Source of the DNA: Patescibacteria group bacterium
GTDB lineage: Bacteria; Patescibacteriota; Microgenomatia; UBA10105
Direction of reading: 5' to 3'
Assembly: GCA_003524845.1 (NCBI GenBank)
Contig: DQGR01000086.1
Span: forward strand, 2,424 to 62,880
DNA length: 60,457 bases
Shown here: piece after piece, positions 1-9,653 of the stretch
Layout: each line of letters opens with the position of its first letter
How positions within the stretch are numbered: the stretch's first letter is position 1
The notes under the pieces: generated by a model
Database searches by the model: none
Told to the model about the DNA's origin: nothing
The model's input: only the letters and a program-made list of their open reading frames with translations
Made by a program: the position numbers and the translations under genes

Positions 1-692
1 TTTATAGTTGCCGGGCGATCTGCAAAAAACACTTCCGGCAAATCCGTTTTTTCAGTTATACCGATTTCCAATTTGCGTTTTCGATGCGTATCCACCGAAG
101 ACCGGTGCAAATGAGTCATGTGCCAGTATTCGTTTTTTAACAGCAGCAATTTATTAGCTTCATCTTGAATTTTTAGCTTTTGCTGATTCTGAAATGCTTC
201 CCAAGGATACTTACCTACCCACTGATACTCGGGCAGTCGGCGATAGATGCGAATGTTAAAGTGTCCGGTTTTACCCAATAGATTATACTTACCTGCATTT
301 TCCGGCTGATAGTGGTATAGATCTCCTACCGGTACACGAGCTTTCACCACAATTGCAGCGGCAGCAGAGCTGACAGTTGCCAAGGTTTTAACCAGTTCTT
401 GAATGGTTTTGTGTGGCCAGATTTCATCTCCATCAAGCAACATAAACCAGTTAGTTTTAGTATTCTTAATTTGTTCATTGCGGAGTTCCGCAATTTCCTG
501 TGGGTTTGTGATTCGTTTAGTTTTAACTTTAATTTTCGGATGATTAAATGTTTTAATAATTTCAAGTGTCCGGTCTTTTGAACCGGTGTCATAAATCAAG
601 ATCTGTTCAACGTAATGGATCACCGAACTCAAAGCGTACCAGATCCACTGCTCTTCGTTTTTGACTATCATGTGCACGGTGATTTTCGTCAT
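1..692 (-). CDS. Family 2 glycosyltransferase (3' end cut by window edge)
   Basis: Only the first 230 codons are inside the window. The N-terminus reads MTKITVHMIVKNEEQWI, the typical GT2 nucleotide-sugar-binding start, followed by an IYDTGSKDRT segment and a DGDE metal-binding motif in the stretch NWFMLLDGDEIW. These features are those of GT-A fold inverting glycosyltransferases with many acceptors, so the sugar cannot be named. The ATG at 692 lies 15 bases after the stop of the upstream membrane protein, so both are likely on one transcript. The weak GAG at about 8 bases before the ATG is the only ribosome-site candidate. Confidence 0.85.
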   Translation of the reverse strand, partial: MTKITVHMIVKNEEQWIWYALSSVIHYVEQILIYDTGSKDRTLEIIKTFNHPKIKVKTKRITNPQEIAELRNEQIKNTKTNWFMLLDGDEIWPHKTIQELVKTLATVSSAAAAIVVKARVPVGDLYHYQPENAGKYNLLGKTGHFNIRIYRRLPEYQWVGKYPWEAFQNQQKLKIQDEANKLLLLKNEYWHMTHLHRSSVDTHRKRKLEIGITEKTDLPEVFFADRPATI

Positions 693-707
693 ATAATCTC
701 AAATTAA

Positions 708-2321
708 TTAAAATTTTCCTGTGAATTTAAGGTCTTGATTATCAATTTTAAGTACTTCAATGTTACCAATGAGTAGGCGTTTAGAAGCAGCTGCCTGAAA
801 ATTTTGATATTCTGCATGAAAAGCCGCTGAATCATACGAATCCTGATTTACGATGACAAATAGTAGTGACGGATAATTTTCTGCAGGCGGTTGATCGTAC
901 AGATAAGTAAAATTCGCATCAACATAAGATTTTACCGGCTCTTTTCCGGCGAGGTAAAATAAATACCTGTATCCGTTATAACGGAAACAATCCCCGATCA
1001 CGTCAAGTGAAAAATCTGTCTGCCCGCTTTCGCTAACTATCCATTGAACTGTCTGTATTTTGTCTTTATATCCAAACCAATGTTGGGCTGATAAAAGTTG
1101 TAGTAAGTTGGCGCCAATAAAAAAAAGTAACAACCCAAAAACTAGAAACCTATTACGCCAGTACCGATCAATAAGCGTAGCGCTTAATAAATAAAATGGC
1201 GGCAAAAGTGTGACAACATAGTGATCAAATAAATCTCCGCGAAACACAATACCGTAAGTAATAATCCCAAACAGAGTAATCCCAAAAAGCACTAAAAGCA
1301 GTAAGTATGAAGGGCGTTTCGCTTTAAGTAATCCGCCTTGATAAAAGGCAATACCAATAAGAATAGTCACTGCGATAACAACAGGCACCGGCACTGTGTT
1401 TAACTTTCCACGTGCATACTGCGAACAATAGGAATACAGAGTGGCAAGATTATTATTGCCAAAGGGAAAGAACGCCCGGCTCAGTACCTGGGGCAAAAAA
1501 AACATCGTTGCCAATGGACGGGTGGGTAAATTTCCCTGTTTTCCGCTCTGAATTTCCTCAAGGTACAAAAGTATCCCTTTGGAGTTACTGAAATTATGCC
1601 TGAGATCAAATACGACGAGCGGGATCAGGGAAACTAAAAATACGGCACTGGCCATCAAACCGGCTTTAACTATCAATCTTTGTTGTGCTTTGGCTACCGA
1701 AAATGCCTGCGGCCAAATACGGGTAATCACCATTACCGTAAATACAAGTAGATATAAAATCAAAGTTGAAGGATCACTATGAAAAGCAGCAAAAAAAACA
1801 ACTGCGAGTAGAATGCCGTATTTCCATTTACCACGCAATAATTCGTGCAAAGACAGAATGGTCAGTAGACCAAACAATCCGTTAAAGGAAAGCCCCCAAT
1901 AATGCCGGTCAAATACGTTTTGCGAGAATGAAAAGGCATAGAAACCTGCCGCGATTACCCCGATCCGGCGATTGAATAATTTTTCTCCAGTAATAAAAAG
2001 TGCAATTAAAGTGCATGCCGAAATTCCGGCCGCAACCACACCCCACCCAATTGGTTGTAAATTTGAAAGCCCTAACCAAAGGGCAGAAAACCAGTAAAAA
2101 TAAGGCGCGAGATGTACGTGCATTGGCGTCACTCCACCAATTAGAGGTAGGTGGTGATTAATAAATATGCGCTTACCGACGAACGCGATGATTTCCTCAT
2201 CATAAGTAAAGTGAAACAAGTCGGGTAATCGCCAGATGCGAAGGAACACGGCGCTAATTAATAAAATAAGCAGCAGATAAAAATGTTTCTGCCTTACTAT
2301 TTTTTTTAATTTTATTGACAT
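708..2321 (-). CDS. GT-C (GT39/ArnT-like) membrane glycosyltransferase
   Basis: A 537-residue protein with roughly ten hydrophobic segments. Between the first and second segment lies FHFTYDEEIIAFVG, with acidic residues D41-E43 in the first outer loop, where GT-C enzymes of the ArnT/PMT type keep their catalytic Asp. Such enzymes transfer a sugar from a polyprenyl-phosphate donor on the outer membrane face. The last 110 or so residues are a soluble tail. The ATG at 2321 overlaps the stop of the methyltransferase before it by 10 bases, so translation is probably coupled. Donor and acceptor are unknown. Confidence 0.8.
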   Translation of the reverse strand: MSIKLKKIVRQKHFYLLLILLISAVFLRIWRLPDLFHFTYDEEIIAFVGKRIFINHHLPLIGGVTPMHVHLAPYFYWFSALWLGLSNLQPIGWGVVAAGISACTLIALFITGEKLFNRRIGVIAAGFYAFSFSQNVFDRHYWGLSFNGLFGLLTILSLHELLRGKWKYGILLAVVFFAAFHSDPSTLILYLLVFTVMVITRIWPQAFSVAKAQQRLIVKAGLMASAVFLVSLIPLVVFDLRHNFSNSKGILLYLEEIQSGKQGNLPTRPLATMFFLPQVLSRAFFPFGNNNLATLYSYCSQYARGKLNTVPVPVVIAVTILIGIAFYQGGLLKAKRPSYLLLLVLFGITLFGIITYGIVFRGDLFDHYVVTLLPPFYLLSATLIDRYWRNRFLVFGLLLFFIGANLLQLLSAQHWFGYKDKIQTVQWIVSESGQTDFSLDVIGDCFRYNGYRYLFYLAGKEPVKSYVDANFTYLYDQPPAENYPSLLFVIVNQDSYDSAAFHAEYQNFQAAASKRLLIGNIEVLKIDNQDLKFTGKF

Positions 2322-2878
2322 ATATAAAGTAAAGTGGAGCCCGGAAACCAGCGGACCTTTCGTTCACAGGAGACGGAAAATCCCAAAGTTTCAACCAGCC
2401 GAATCCAGTCTGCTTTAGACCGGTAATAAATCCGATCCTTTGGATAGAGAAGGTAATCCCAGATGCGACTGAGCCACATTCTGATTCCATCGTCGAGATC
2501 AATTTCCTTAATCACCAACACTCCCTTTTGTTTTAAAAAATGGTGCAGTCGTTTGAGCAACACAATTTGCTGTGAATACGGAATATGGTGTAAAAAGTCT
2601 GAGAAAATTACGCCATTGCAGCTTTGATATTTGAAAACAAAGGCATTAGCTTCTACAAATTGCAAATTGGATATTTTAAACGCAGATTGAGCCGTCTGGA
2701 TTTTTCGCCTGTCAATGTCAATGCCAATCACCTTCCGTTTATTTTCAAATTCTGCAAGTGCGTGCGCAAGCGTTCCCCTACCACAACCAACTTCATAAAC
2801 TCGTCCCTGGCGGGGGAGTGCCAAATTCATTTCCTTTACTGGCAGCATCATATTACGAAATTGCGCAAATATATTCAT
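2312..2878 (-). CDS. Class I SAM-dependent methyltransferase
   Basis: A 188-residue protein with the Rossmann SAM-binding motif VYEVGCGRGTLAHAL at about residues 28-41, an acidic strand end in IGIDIDRRKI near residue 51, and the motif GVIFSDFLHHIPY further on, as in Methyltransf_11/25 type enzymes. It is short for the family (200-260 is usual) but has a full core fold. It sits between a GT2 and a GT-C gene with overlaps on both sides (4 and 10 bases), so a glycan or lipid-carrier-linked substrate is likely; the actual acceptor cannot be read from the sequence. Confidence 0.8.
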   Translation of the reverse strand: MNIFAQFRNMMLPVKEMNLALPRQGRVYEVGCGRGTLAHALAEFENKRKVIGIDIDRRKIQTAQSAFKISNLQFVEANAFVFKYQSCNGVIFSDFLHHIPYSQQIVLLKRLHHFLKQKGVLVIKEIDLDDGIRMWLSRIWDYLLYPKDRIYYRSKADWIRLVETLGFSVSCERKVRWFPGSTLLYICQ

Positions 2879-3615
2879 GCTTTTTTTGCTAAACTTTTCC
2901 CTGTTAAACTCAACCGGAAAGCAAATAATTTTATAAAATAATTCAGAGTATCCGGGATGAGACGCACGGTTGAAGTTTTGTCCATCCGACGATTAAATTG
3001 TACCGGGAAAAAGGCAATTTTTAAACCAGCTCGTTCGCTACTCACCATAATTTCCGTATCCCAAAACCAGCCGGTATCACGAACCTTTGACAAAACTGGA
3101 AAAATGCGTTTACGGTTAAAAAATTTATACCCTGCTTCGGTGTCAGATAAGTTGGTAACTAAAACTAGTTTAACCAGCTGTTGATACAGTTTACTTGCAA
3201 GTGTACGCACTAAACCACCAGCAGTTGTTTGATAGCGCCGTTCAGCGCATACAATATCTTTCCCGCTTTTAAGCTGCACTAGAAACTGAGGAATATAGCT
3301 CGGACTAACTTCACAATCAATATCTATAAACCCCGCGAACCGACCCCGAGCGCTTCCAATTCCATCGGTTACGCTTCTTCCGCGACCTAAGTTTTTTGCG
3401 TGGAACAAGGCACGTACCTGTTTATTTTTCTCTCTTCGCATAAATTGAGTAATTAGCTCAGGCGTATTATCCTGACTTGCATCTTCAACAAAGATGAGCT
3501 CAAAGGCGATTTTGCTTCTCTTCAAGACATCAAGAATTTTTTGACTGCTTTTCAAAAAATGCTCGGCTTCGTTATAACAGGGAAGAATAACTGATAATTC
3601 AATTTTCTTTGTCAT
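2875..3615 (-). CDS. GT2, dolichyl-phosphate mannose synthase-like
   Basis: The start chosen is the ATG at 3615, giving MTKKIELSVILPCYNEAEHF; the open frame runs 37 codons further upstream, but that part has no GT2 character and lies inside the upstream gene. The 246-residue product has ELIFVEDASQDNT and the DID metal motif at residues 98-100, then a DTEAGYKFF segment and a WFWDTEIM segment typical of DPM1-like enzymes. These make polyprenyl-phosphate sugars from nucleotide sugars on the cytoplasmic face. No C-terminal membrane pair is seen. Its neighbours are GT-C proteins that would use such donors. It overlaps the upstream stop by 17 bases. Confidence 0.85.
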   Translation of the reverse strand: MTKKIELSVILPCYNEAEHFLKSSQKILDVLKRSKIAFELIFVEDASQDNTPELITQFMRREKNKQVRALFHAKNLGRGRSVTDGIGSARGRFAGFIDIDCEVSPSYIPQFLVQLKSGKDIVCAERRYQTTAGGLVRTLASKLYQQLVKLVLVTNLSDTEAGYKFFNRKRIFPVLSKVRDTGWFWDTEIMVSSERAGLKIAFFPVQFNRRMDKTSTVRLIPDTLNYFIKLFAFRLSLTGKSLAKKA

Positions 3616-5173
3616 ATCGAACTTGCAAAAACTTATAGCTAAATAGACCATAAAGTATAAGCAATAAAATACTGATAATTTCCAGATACGGCGATTTGAA
3701 AAATAATGGCTTGTACTGACTGGCAAAACGAAACGACTGCCCCAGTGTCACAGCGGCATAATATGAAGCACTCACAAAATAATGAGCATAGAAGTGTAAA
3801 CCAATCATTGCCAGTCCAAGGCACTTGAGAAATTTCATAGAAATTTTAAAGGTAGAAAATAGCGTCTTGATTCCAATTAAGAGTAACGCCATATGCGCGC
3901 TAATCACCGGGAAAAAATACCGGCCTTGAAATCCAAAAGAAAACCCATAGGTTTGCGTAAACAAATAGTCATAACTGGTTAAGATAAAAAAGTAAATAGC
4001 GCTCGCATAGATCAGGAAAAAAAACAGTTTTGATTTGAGCATGCTTTTAGCGCGGAAACAAATGACGTTGTGGATTGCTAGCAGCAAACCGATTCCACCA
4101 AATAAGATAACCAAATTGATAATTCGATGTACTGCCCGCGGATAGGTTAGGCTCAGCCAGCGAAATACGCCCCAGTACCAGGGTAAAATCAGCCGGTAGC
4201 TCAATACTATTTTCTGTCTCAGGTGAGCAAAAAATCCATCAAATGAGAGTGGTGGCATATCTTGCAGCGGGCCAATTTCAGGTAAAAATTGTTCTCCCTG
4301 AATCAAACTCCTAAGTGGTGATCCGAATGCAAAAAAAAGTAGCACACTAAAAACTAGAACATATTTTATCCACGCGCGGCGACCTTTAATCAGTAAATAA
4401 CAAACTGGAAATAAATAGAGTAACGCCAGCAGCACTCCGTGAGGTTTAGTCTTCATTATCAAAAACAGAATAATAAACATAAGTAATACTGTAGATACTT
4501 GCCAGCCGCGGTTTAAAAGACGTAGGCTTAATAATATCCCAACCGCAAAAAGTAAATTAAATAGATTATCGCTATTTACTCCACAAGAAATATATGAAAG
4601 CATAGGGTGAAAAGTTACCATCACGGTGAATAATAAAGAAAAATATTTACTGTTAAATAATTCTAATCCGATACGGTAGATAACGATTGTAAAAAACCCG
4701 AACAGAAAAATATTAATGAGTCGTGCAAAAAAAACTCGGTTAATGAGATCCGAATTGTAAACCAGTCGGTATAAAAGACTATCTAGCTGATAGTAAAGCG
4801 GCGGATATCCGGTTGCTTCACGAATTACCCGATCGGATCGATATTCGTTCGGGAAACTTTTTATAACTGACTCGAACTTACCTTCAGTTGTATCCGTGTA
4901 TTCTATATTAAACTCGGGATGATACGTATAGTTGTTATTCCCCAGATCGTTGCGGTCGGTGCCCAAGATGACTTCACTTTCATAGATTTCGCGTGAAGTG
5001 GTGGCTCGCTCTTCGCCAGTTTTCGAACTTGCCTCGACTAAATTTTGAACTTGTGCAAAGTGGGCCTGTTCATCAGGGAATTGCCACAGCGGAATAAAGG
5101 CAATCCACGCCAATTGCTTTACTATTAATATCAAAAAAAATAAGATCCAGATGGTCTTAAATTTAATGTTCAT
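3599..5173 (-). CDS. DUF2142/GT-C-like multi-membrane protein
   Basis: A 524-residue membrane protein starting MNIKFKTIWILFFLIL; the ATG at 5173 is preferred over the one at 5197 because it overlaps the upstream stop by only 11 bases and starts just before the first membrane segment. After that segment comes QFPDEQAHF (PDE at 33-35), the hallmark first-loop motif of DUF2142 and related GT-C proteins. A long outer loop of about 100 residues follows, then about nine membrane segments. The role is probably transfer of a polyprenyl-phosphate-linked sugar, but no member is recognisable by name. Confidence 0.7.
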   Translation of the reverse strand: MNIKFKTIWILFFLILIVKQLAWIAFIPLWQFPDEQAHFAQVQNLVEASSKTGEERATTSREIYESEVILGTDRNDLGNNNYTYHPEFNIEYTDTTEGKFESVIKSFPNEYRSDRVIREATGYPPLYYQLDSLLYRLVYNSDLINRVFFARLINIFLFGFFTIVIYRIGLELFNSKYFSLLFTVMVTFHPMLSYISCGVNSDNLFNLLFAVGILLSLRLLNRGWQVSTVLLMFIILFLIMKTKPHGVLLALLYLFPVCYLLIKGRRAWIKYVLVFSVLLFFAFGSPLRSLIQGEQFLPEIGPLQDMPPLSFDGFFAHLRQKIVLSYRLILPWYWGVFRWLSLTYPRAVHRIINLVILFGGIGLLLAIHNVICFRAKSMLKSKLFFFLIYASAIYFFILTSYDYLFTQTYGFSFGFQGRYFFPVISAHMALLLIGIKTLFSTFKISMKFLKCLGLAMIGLHFYAHYFVSASYYAAVTLGQSFRFASQYKPLFFKSPYLEIISILLLILYGLFSYKFLQVRYDKEN

Positions 5174-6389
5174 CCTTAAAAACTTGAGCCGCTGCACCCG
5201 CCCCTAATGAAATGTACTCTTCACTACCAACTACTTGTTCAAACTCTTTCTCAACAATTAAGTTGTGTGCAAGCGCGGCCCTCCTGAATATCCAGTGTGT
5301 CTGATATGTCCAGTAAACACCGACTATGTTACCGATTAAAAATAAACTGCAGATAACTAACCATTGTTTACTGTTTACGAATGGTACCACCTGCAGGATA
5401 AACCAGATAATAATTGGCGCTACTCCAATCAAAGTAAACGACACATAGTAGGGAGCTACATGCTCTGGTAATAATAAAAAGGGAATACTTCCCGCTCCAC
5501 CTGTAAGTAAAAATAGGTGTATCCAGCGTGGTAGGAAAATGTGATTGCGTATACAGCTATATACTCCGATCAACAATAGACCAGTTATAACCATAACCTC
5601 TATAACGATCAGTAGCTTAAGTAACGGTGTTAGTGTGTCAAAAAGTAATGGCATTCCTGCCAGCCGCAGCATATAAAATTTAATCATTTGCAAAAAACTG
5701 GTTTCTGAAAATGTATATAACGAAGAAGACAATTGGGTCGGAAACAGCACCAATCGTAATATAATTACCACTAGGCTTATAAGCATAAACTTGGTATATC
5801 TCCACCAATCAAATGGCTGGCGGTACAGTAAATCATAAAATAACGCGAGCGGAGTAAAAACTATAAATAATTCCGTAGTTAAAACTCCGGCTAAGAAACT
5901 TACGTCAGCCTTCAAATATTGCTTAGTATATAAGTAGTAGATATATGCGGTTAAACATAAAGGGCCAAGAATAAATGAATAAGTCGCGAGCCAGGAGATG
6001 GAAACCGTATGGATTTGATTGATCGAATAGAATCCGGCAGTTATAAATGAAAGTTGACGATTTTTTGTGAGTCGCAAGAGAAGATTGAAAAAGATAACTG
6101 TGGTAATTAGATGAGTTGCCATTACCATAAGGTGATACAAAAATGGCCGCAAGCCAAACAAAGATTGACTGATAAAAAAGAAAATTTGTGAAGATAATGG
6201 CCGGTACCAAACAACTTCCGGATGGGGAATAAACAGAGTAATCAGATCATTCAAGTTTGTGACTTGACTAATGTGTAAGAGAAAAAAGTCATCCTGGGCA
6301 AAATAAACAAACAGTGATGAAAAGAAAAAAATGAGCGGTAGAAGTATGAGTATCCAGAAATACTTATCTAATCGTAAATATAATTTCAT
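5163..6389 (-). CDS. GT-C-like multi-membrane protein
   Basis: This 408-residue protein starts with one membrane segment followed by YFAQDDFFLLHIS, with the acidic pair D33-D34 placed as in GT-C enzymes. About nine further hydrophobic stretches follow. It is shorter than its neighbours and lacks a large soluble tail. It is the first gene of the minus-strand run that reads out of the window; a TATAAT box on the minus strand (6409-6404) lies 14 bases before the ATG. It is divergent from the aminotransferase at 6453. The function is inferred from fold-level features only. Confidence 0.65.
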   Translation of the reverse strand: MKLYLRLDKYFWILILLPLIFFFSSLFVYFAQDDFFLLHISQVTNLNDLITLFIPHPEVVWYRPLSSQIFFFISQSLFGLRPFLYHLMVMATHLITTVIFFNLLLRLTKNRQLSFITAGFYSINQIHTVSISWLATYSFILGPLCLTAYIYYLYTKQYLKADVSFLAGVLTTELFIVFTPLALFYDLLYRQPFDWWRYTKFMLISLVVIILRLVLFPTQLSSSLYTFSETSFLQMIKFYMLRLAGMPLLFDTLTPLLKLLIVIEVMVITGLLLIGVYSCIRNHIFLPRWIHLFLLTGGAGSIPFLLLPEHVAPYYVSFTLIGVAPIIIWFILQVVPFVNSKQWLVICSLFLIGNIVGVYWTYQTHWIFRRAALAHNLIVEKEFEQVVGSEEYISLGAGAAAQVFKDEH

Positions 6390-6403
6390 TATTCCCTGAC
6401 TGT

Positions 6404-6409
6404 ATTATA
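6404..6409 (-). promoter_or_regulatory. Predicted -10 box for the minus-strand run starting at 6389
   Basis: The plus strand reads ATTATA, so the minus strand reads a perfect TATAAT with 14 bases between it and the ATG at 6389. No convincing -35 box is seen. It shares the 63-base divergent spacer with the promoter of the aminotransferase. Confidence 0.4.
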
Positions 6410-6435
6410 TGCAAAAAAAGATTCGGAACAAACAA

Positions 6436-6444
6436 TGATATAAT
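6436..6444 (+). promoter_or_regulatory. Extended -10 promoter directly before the 6453 start codon
   Basis: TGATATAAT is an extended -10 (TGn plus a perfect TATAAT). Only eight bases separate it from the ATG at 6453, so the expected first transcribed base is within two bases of the A of the start codon. The transcript is therefore likely leaderless. There is no -35 match at the usual spacing. Confidence 0.5.
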
Positions 6445-6452
6445 TTTGAATT

Positions 6453-7649
6453 ATGATCAAACCCGCAGTTGCAGGTGGAAAACCGGTTCGTAAACGTTTC
6501 CTTGTATTTGGTAAGCCAAAAATTACTAAAGCAGAAATTATTGAGGTGCTTAAAACTATCAAAAGTGGCTGGCTCGGTACCGGTCCAAAAACAAAACAGT
6601 TTGAAGAGGATTTTAAGAAATATATCGGCGCTAAACACGCCATTGCACTTAATTCCTGTACCGCCGGCCTGCATCTTGCACTTGATGTTTTAGGAATTAA
6701 AGATGGAGATGAGGTTATCACTACGCCACTTACGTTCTCTTCTACGGCAAATGTGATCGTGCATCACCATGCGATTCCAGTGTTTGCTGACATTGATCCT
6801 TTGACCTGGAACATAGATCCGCAACAAATAGAAGCAAAAGTTACTAATAAAACCCGGGCCATTATCCCCGTCCATTTGCACGGACGTCCCTGCAATATGG
6901 ACGCGATTAATAAAATTGCCCGGAAATATAACTTGTATATAGTTGAGGATGCGGCGCATGCGGCCGAGGCTATATATAAAAATAAAAAGATTGGCACCAT
7001 TTCAGACTTTACGGCTTTTTCCTTTTATGTGACAAAAAATATTATGACTGGTGAGGGTGGCATGCTGACGACTGCAAATGATAAATGGGCTGAAGAAGCA
7101 AGAATCCGCAGTCTGCATGGCATTTCCAAAGATGCCTGGAAACGCTATTCTGCAGAAGGATTTAAACCATATGAAACCATTTATCCAGGATATAAATATA
7201 ACATGATGGATCTGGTTGCCTCTTTTGGTATCCACCAACTAACCAATGTTAACGATAACTTGAAGTTGCGTAATAATTATTGGGGTATGTATGAATCAGT
7301 ATTTCACAATGATCCGCTACTGACTACTCCAGCACTTGAAGAAAAAAATACTGTGCATGCCCGGCATCTCTATGCATTGTTATTGCAAATTGAAAAACTG
7401 AAAATAACCCGGAATCAATTTATCGAAGCGTTGCGCCAGGAGGGTATCGGCTCCGGAATTCATTTTACGCCATTACATTTACATAAATTTTATCGGGAAA
7501 CGTACGGATATAAGACAGGAGATTTTCCCAACAGCGAATTTGTTGGCGAAAGAGTCATTTCATTACCCCTCTCCCCCGCTCTGACAAAAGCAGACGTAAA
7601 TGATGTAATCAAGGCCGTACTCAAACTCCTGTCTTACTTCAAAAAATAA
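6453..7649 (+). CDS. DegT/DnrJ/EryC1/StrS-family sugar aminotransferase
   Basis: A 398-residue PLP-dependent enzyme of full family length. It shows LGTGPKTKQFEEDF near residue 41, the EDAAHA motif near 165-170 (Asp contacts the PLP ring nitrogen), and SFYVTKNIMTGEGG with the Schiff-base lysine at K195. Family members transfer an amino group from glutamate to a nucleotide-linked keto sugar. It stands alone on the plus strand between two minus-strand runs and converges with the SDR gene ending at 7673. Its first residues (PVRKRFLVFGKPKI) differ from those of the PseC-like protein at 42901, so it likely acts on another sugar. Confidence 0.9.
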   Translation: MIKPAVAGGKPVRKRFLVFGKPKITKAEIIEVLKTIKSGWLGTGPKTKQFEEDFKKYIGAKHAIALNSCTAGLHLALDVLGIKDGDEVITTPLTFSSTANVIVHHHAIPVFADIDPLTWNIDPQQIEAKVTNKTRAIIPVHLHGRPCNMDAINKIARKYNLYIVEDAAHAAEAIYKNKKIGTISDFTAFSFYVTKNIMTGEGGMLTTANDKWAEEARIRSLHGISKDAWKRYSAEGFKPYETIYPGYKYNMMDLVASFGIHQLTNVNDNLKLRNNYWGMYESVFHNDPLLTTPALEEKNTVHARHLYALLLQIEKLKITRNQFIEALRQEGIGSGIHFTPLHLHKFYRETYGYKTGDFPNSEFVGERVISLPLSPALTKADVNDVIKAVLKLLSYFKK

Positions 7650-7672
7650 TTACAGCAGACTCTCATTTGACT

Positions 7673-8689
7673 TCATTTTTGGTGAGCTTGCAACGACTGC
7701 TTATAAAAATCTTCCAATTGCGGATTAGCACTAAACCAACTCATGTAACTCTGCAGTCCATCACTCAGCGATTTCTTGGGTTGCCAGTTGTGTGTGTGTT
7801 TAATCTTATCTACATTGGCGACCCAGTTACTACTGTCCCAGAAACGATTCGGCATACTCGACCATTCAGGCTTGGTCGTAATTGGAAAAAGCGATTGGCA
7901 AAGATTCACTAATTGTTTCATAGTGGTTTGTTTCCCAGTGCCAAGATTATAAACTTCCCCTTCTCCAAGCTGGTGTCCTGCCAAATGAATACAAGCATTG
8001 CAGACATCATCAATATAAATAAAATCGTGAGCAACTTCAGGTGATACCAGCGCTGGCCATCTGCTGTTCTTTAATGACAATAACAGCGTCGGCATCAGTC
8101 GTCCTGGTTGCTCATATGGTCCATATACAGAATACAAACGGACTGTCGCAATGTTAAGTTGGTATTGCTGTGCAAACAGTTGGCAGAAATGGGTAGCAGC
8201 AGCTTTGGTCACCGCATAACTACTATTCGGTTGCAGTCGGTCATTTTCATTTGGACTCCCCTTAGCAAAACCATATTCGGATGAAGACCCGGTATAGACA
8301 AAACTCTCAAACCCAACTTTACTCGCAGCCGTGAGCAAATTCACGGTGGCGGCAACATTAGTCGCAATCATTTGCTCAACATCTGTTTGCCAGGAATAAG
8401 CGCCATGAGCGGCGCAGTGAAAAATCCATTCAGGTTTAACCGTGCTAAGTTCAAGAATTAGTTTTTCTGTATCTAATAAAGAAATTTCAACTCTGCGCAA
8501 ACGCGATTTTATCTCTTCGATGCGCCAAATATTTGAGTTAGGCCGAATCAACGCATACACCTCATGATTTTGTTTTAACAATGCCCGGCACAGATTGGCA
8601 CCGATAAATCCTGTAGCTCCGGTAATTAGCACTTTTTTTCGATTGCTTTTTTTTGACTGGTTCGAATTAGATCCAACCTTGCTGTTCAT
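7673..8689 (-). CDS. Extended SDR, NAD(P)-dependent sugar epimerase/dehydratase
   Basis: A 338-residue extended short-chain dehydrogenase. The nucleotide-binding motif TGATGFIG lies at residues 23-30, GSSSEYG near 134-140, and the catalytic YxxxK is Y158/K162 (SYAVTKAAA). The protein starts with a polar 17-residue extension rich in Ser, Asn and Lys. SDRs of this type reduce, epimerise or dehydrate nucleotide sugars; it resembles the CDP-abequose synthase and GDP-4-keto-6-deoxymannose reductase groups more than dehydratases, but this is a loose reading. It overlaps the preceding SDR gene by 23 bases. Confidence 0.85.
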   Translation of the reverse strand: MNSKVGSNSNQSKKSNRKKVLITGATGFIGANLCRALLKQNHEVYALIRPNSNIWRIEEIKSRLRRVEISLLDTEKLILELSTVKPEWIFHCAAHGAYSWQTDVEQMIATNVAATVNLLTAASKVGFESFVYTGSSSEYGFAKGSPNENDRLQPNSSYAVTKAAATHFCQLFAQQYQLNIATVRLYSVYGPYEQPGRLMPTLLLSLKNSRWPALVSPEVAHDFIYIDDVCNACIHLAGHQLGEGEVYNLGTGKQTTMKQLVNLCQSLFPITTKPEWSSMPNRFWDSSNWVANVDKIKHTHNWQPKKSLSDGLQSYMSWFSANPQLEDFYKQSLQAHQK

Positions 8690-9653
8690 AATCCTGGATT
8701 ACTTCCTGCAAACCGACTTTCACTGGCTTGCGCGCGATAAATCCGAGCATTGATTCCGCTTTAGCTGTTGTAAAGGCCCGATCGCAATAGAGCATTTTAT
8801 AAGTCTGGTCGGAAAAAGTGATGGGCATGGGAAGTATTTTATTTGTCTGTACTAAACCAGCAAAAAATATTTTGCCGATTGTCTCGGGTAAAAAAAAGTG
8901 CGGTGTAGGTACGTGAAGCAATGCAGCTAATTCCGAAATGAGGTGTTTAAACGTCTGGGGATGTTTTTCAGAAACCAGAAACACTTGATTAGCAGCTTTC
9001 GGATTTCCAGAAATTAGCACCAGAAAACGGACTACGTCACTAATATGAATCAGCTCAAACAAGTGATTTCCCGCACCAAAAATACCGGTAACCCCGTATT
9101 TTACTAACTTTGAAACTACCAACAAGCCCTTGTTTCCAGTTCCATAAACAAATCCCGGTCGGACAATCGTAATTTGAAATGGAACCTTACCCATCATTTC
9201 TAACGCATATTGTTCACCTCTGTATTTTGATCGTTCGTAGATAGTTTCTGGTTGCGCCGCAGTTTGCTCGTTTGCGTACAGCTCTTTATTCCAACAGACA
9301 AACGCCGTACTCGCATGAATAAACTGCCGGATAGTTTTAACTCTTCGGGCTGACTGCATGATTTTCTGTACCAGATCCGCATTGGCTGAAAAATAATCTG
9401 CATCAGAAATCGGCTGATTAGGCAGAGCGCCCGCCAGATGATACAGAATAGTTACCTGGTAAAGCGCTTTTCGCAACTTGCTCGGTGAATTATAATCAAG
9501 CTGAATAATTTTACAGGCTATTTTTTGCAAACTGCTGATATTACTTCGGGGACGCACCAGCGCGTAAACTGTAAATTTTTTTTGCAAGCTGGCTACCAAA
9601 TGACTGCCGATATATCCATTTGCACCGGTAACCGCAACAATTAACCTACTCAT
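8667..9653 (-). CDS. Extended SDR, NAD(P)-dependent sugar epimerase/reductase
   Basis: A 328-residue protein beginning MSRLIVAVTGANGYIGSHLV with the TGANGYIG cofactor motif at residues 9-16. The active-site region reads HASTAFVCW and the catalytic pair is Y139/K143 (IYERSKYRGE). It therefore keeps the full SDR triad. Its start forms an ATGA overlap with the stop of the LysA-like gene, pointing to strict co-expression with a decarboxylase and the second SDR. The reaction is not predictable from sequence; reduction of a 4-keto sugar or acting on a branched sugar are options. Confidence 0.85.
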   Translation of the reverse strand: MSRLIVAVTGANGYIGSHLVASLQKKFTVYALVRPRSNISSLQKIACKIIQLDYNSPSKLRKALYQVTILYHLAGALPNQPISDADYFSANADLVQKIMQSARRVKTIRQFIHASTAFVCWNKELYANEQTAAQPETIYERSKYRGEQYALEMMGKVPFQITIVRPGFVYGTGNKGLLVVSKLVKYGVTGIFGAGNHLFELIHISDVVRFLVLISGNPKAANQVFLVSEKHPQTFKHLISELAALLHVPTPHFFLPETIGKIFFAGLVQTNKILPMPITFSDQTYKMLYCDRAFTTAKAESMLGFIARKPVKVGLQEVIQDYEQQGWI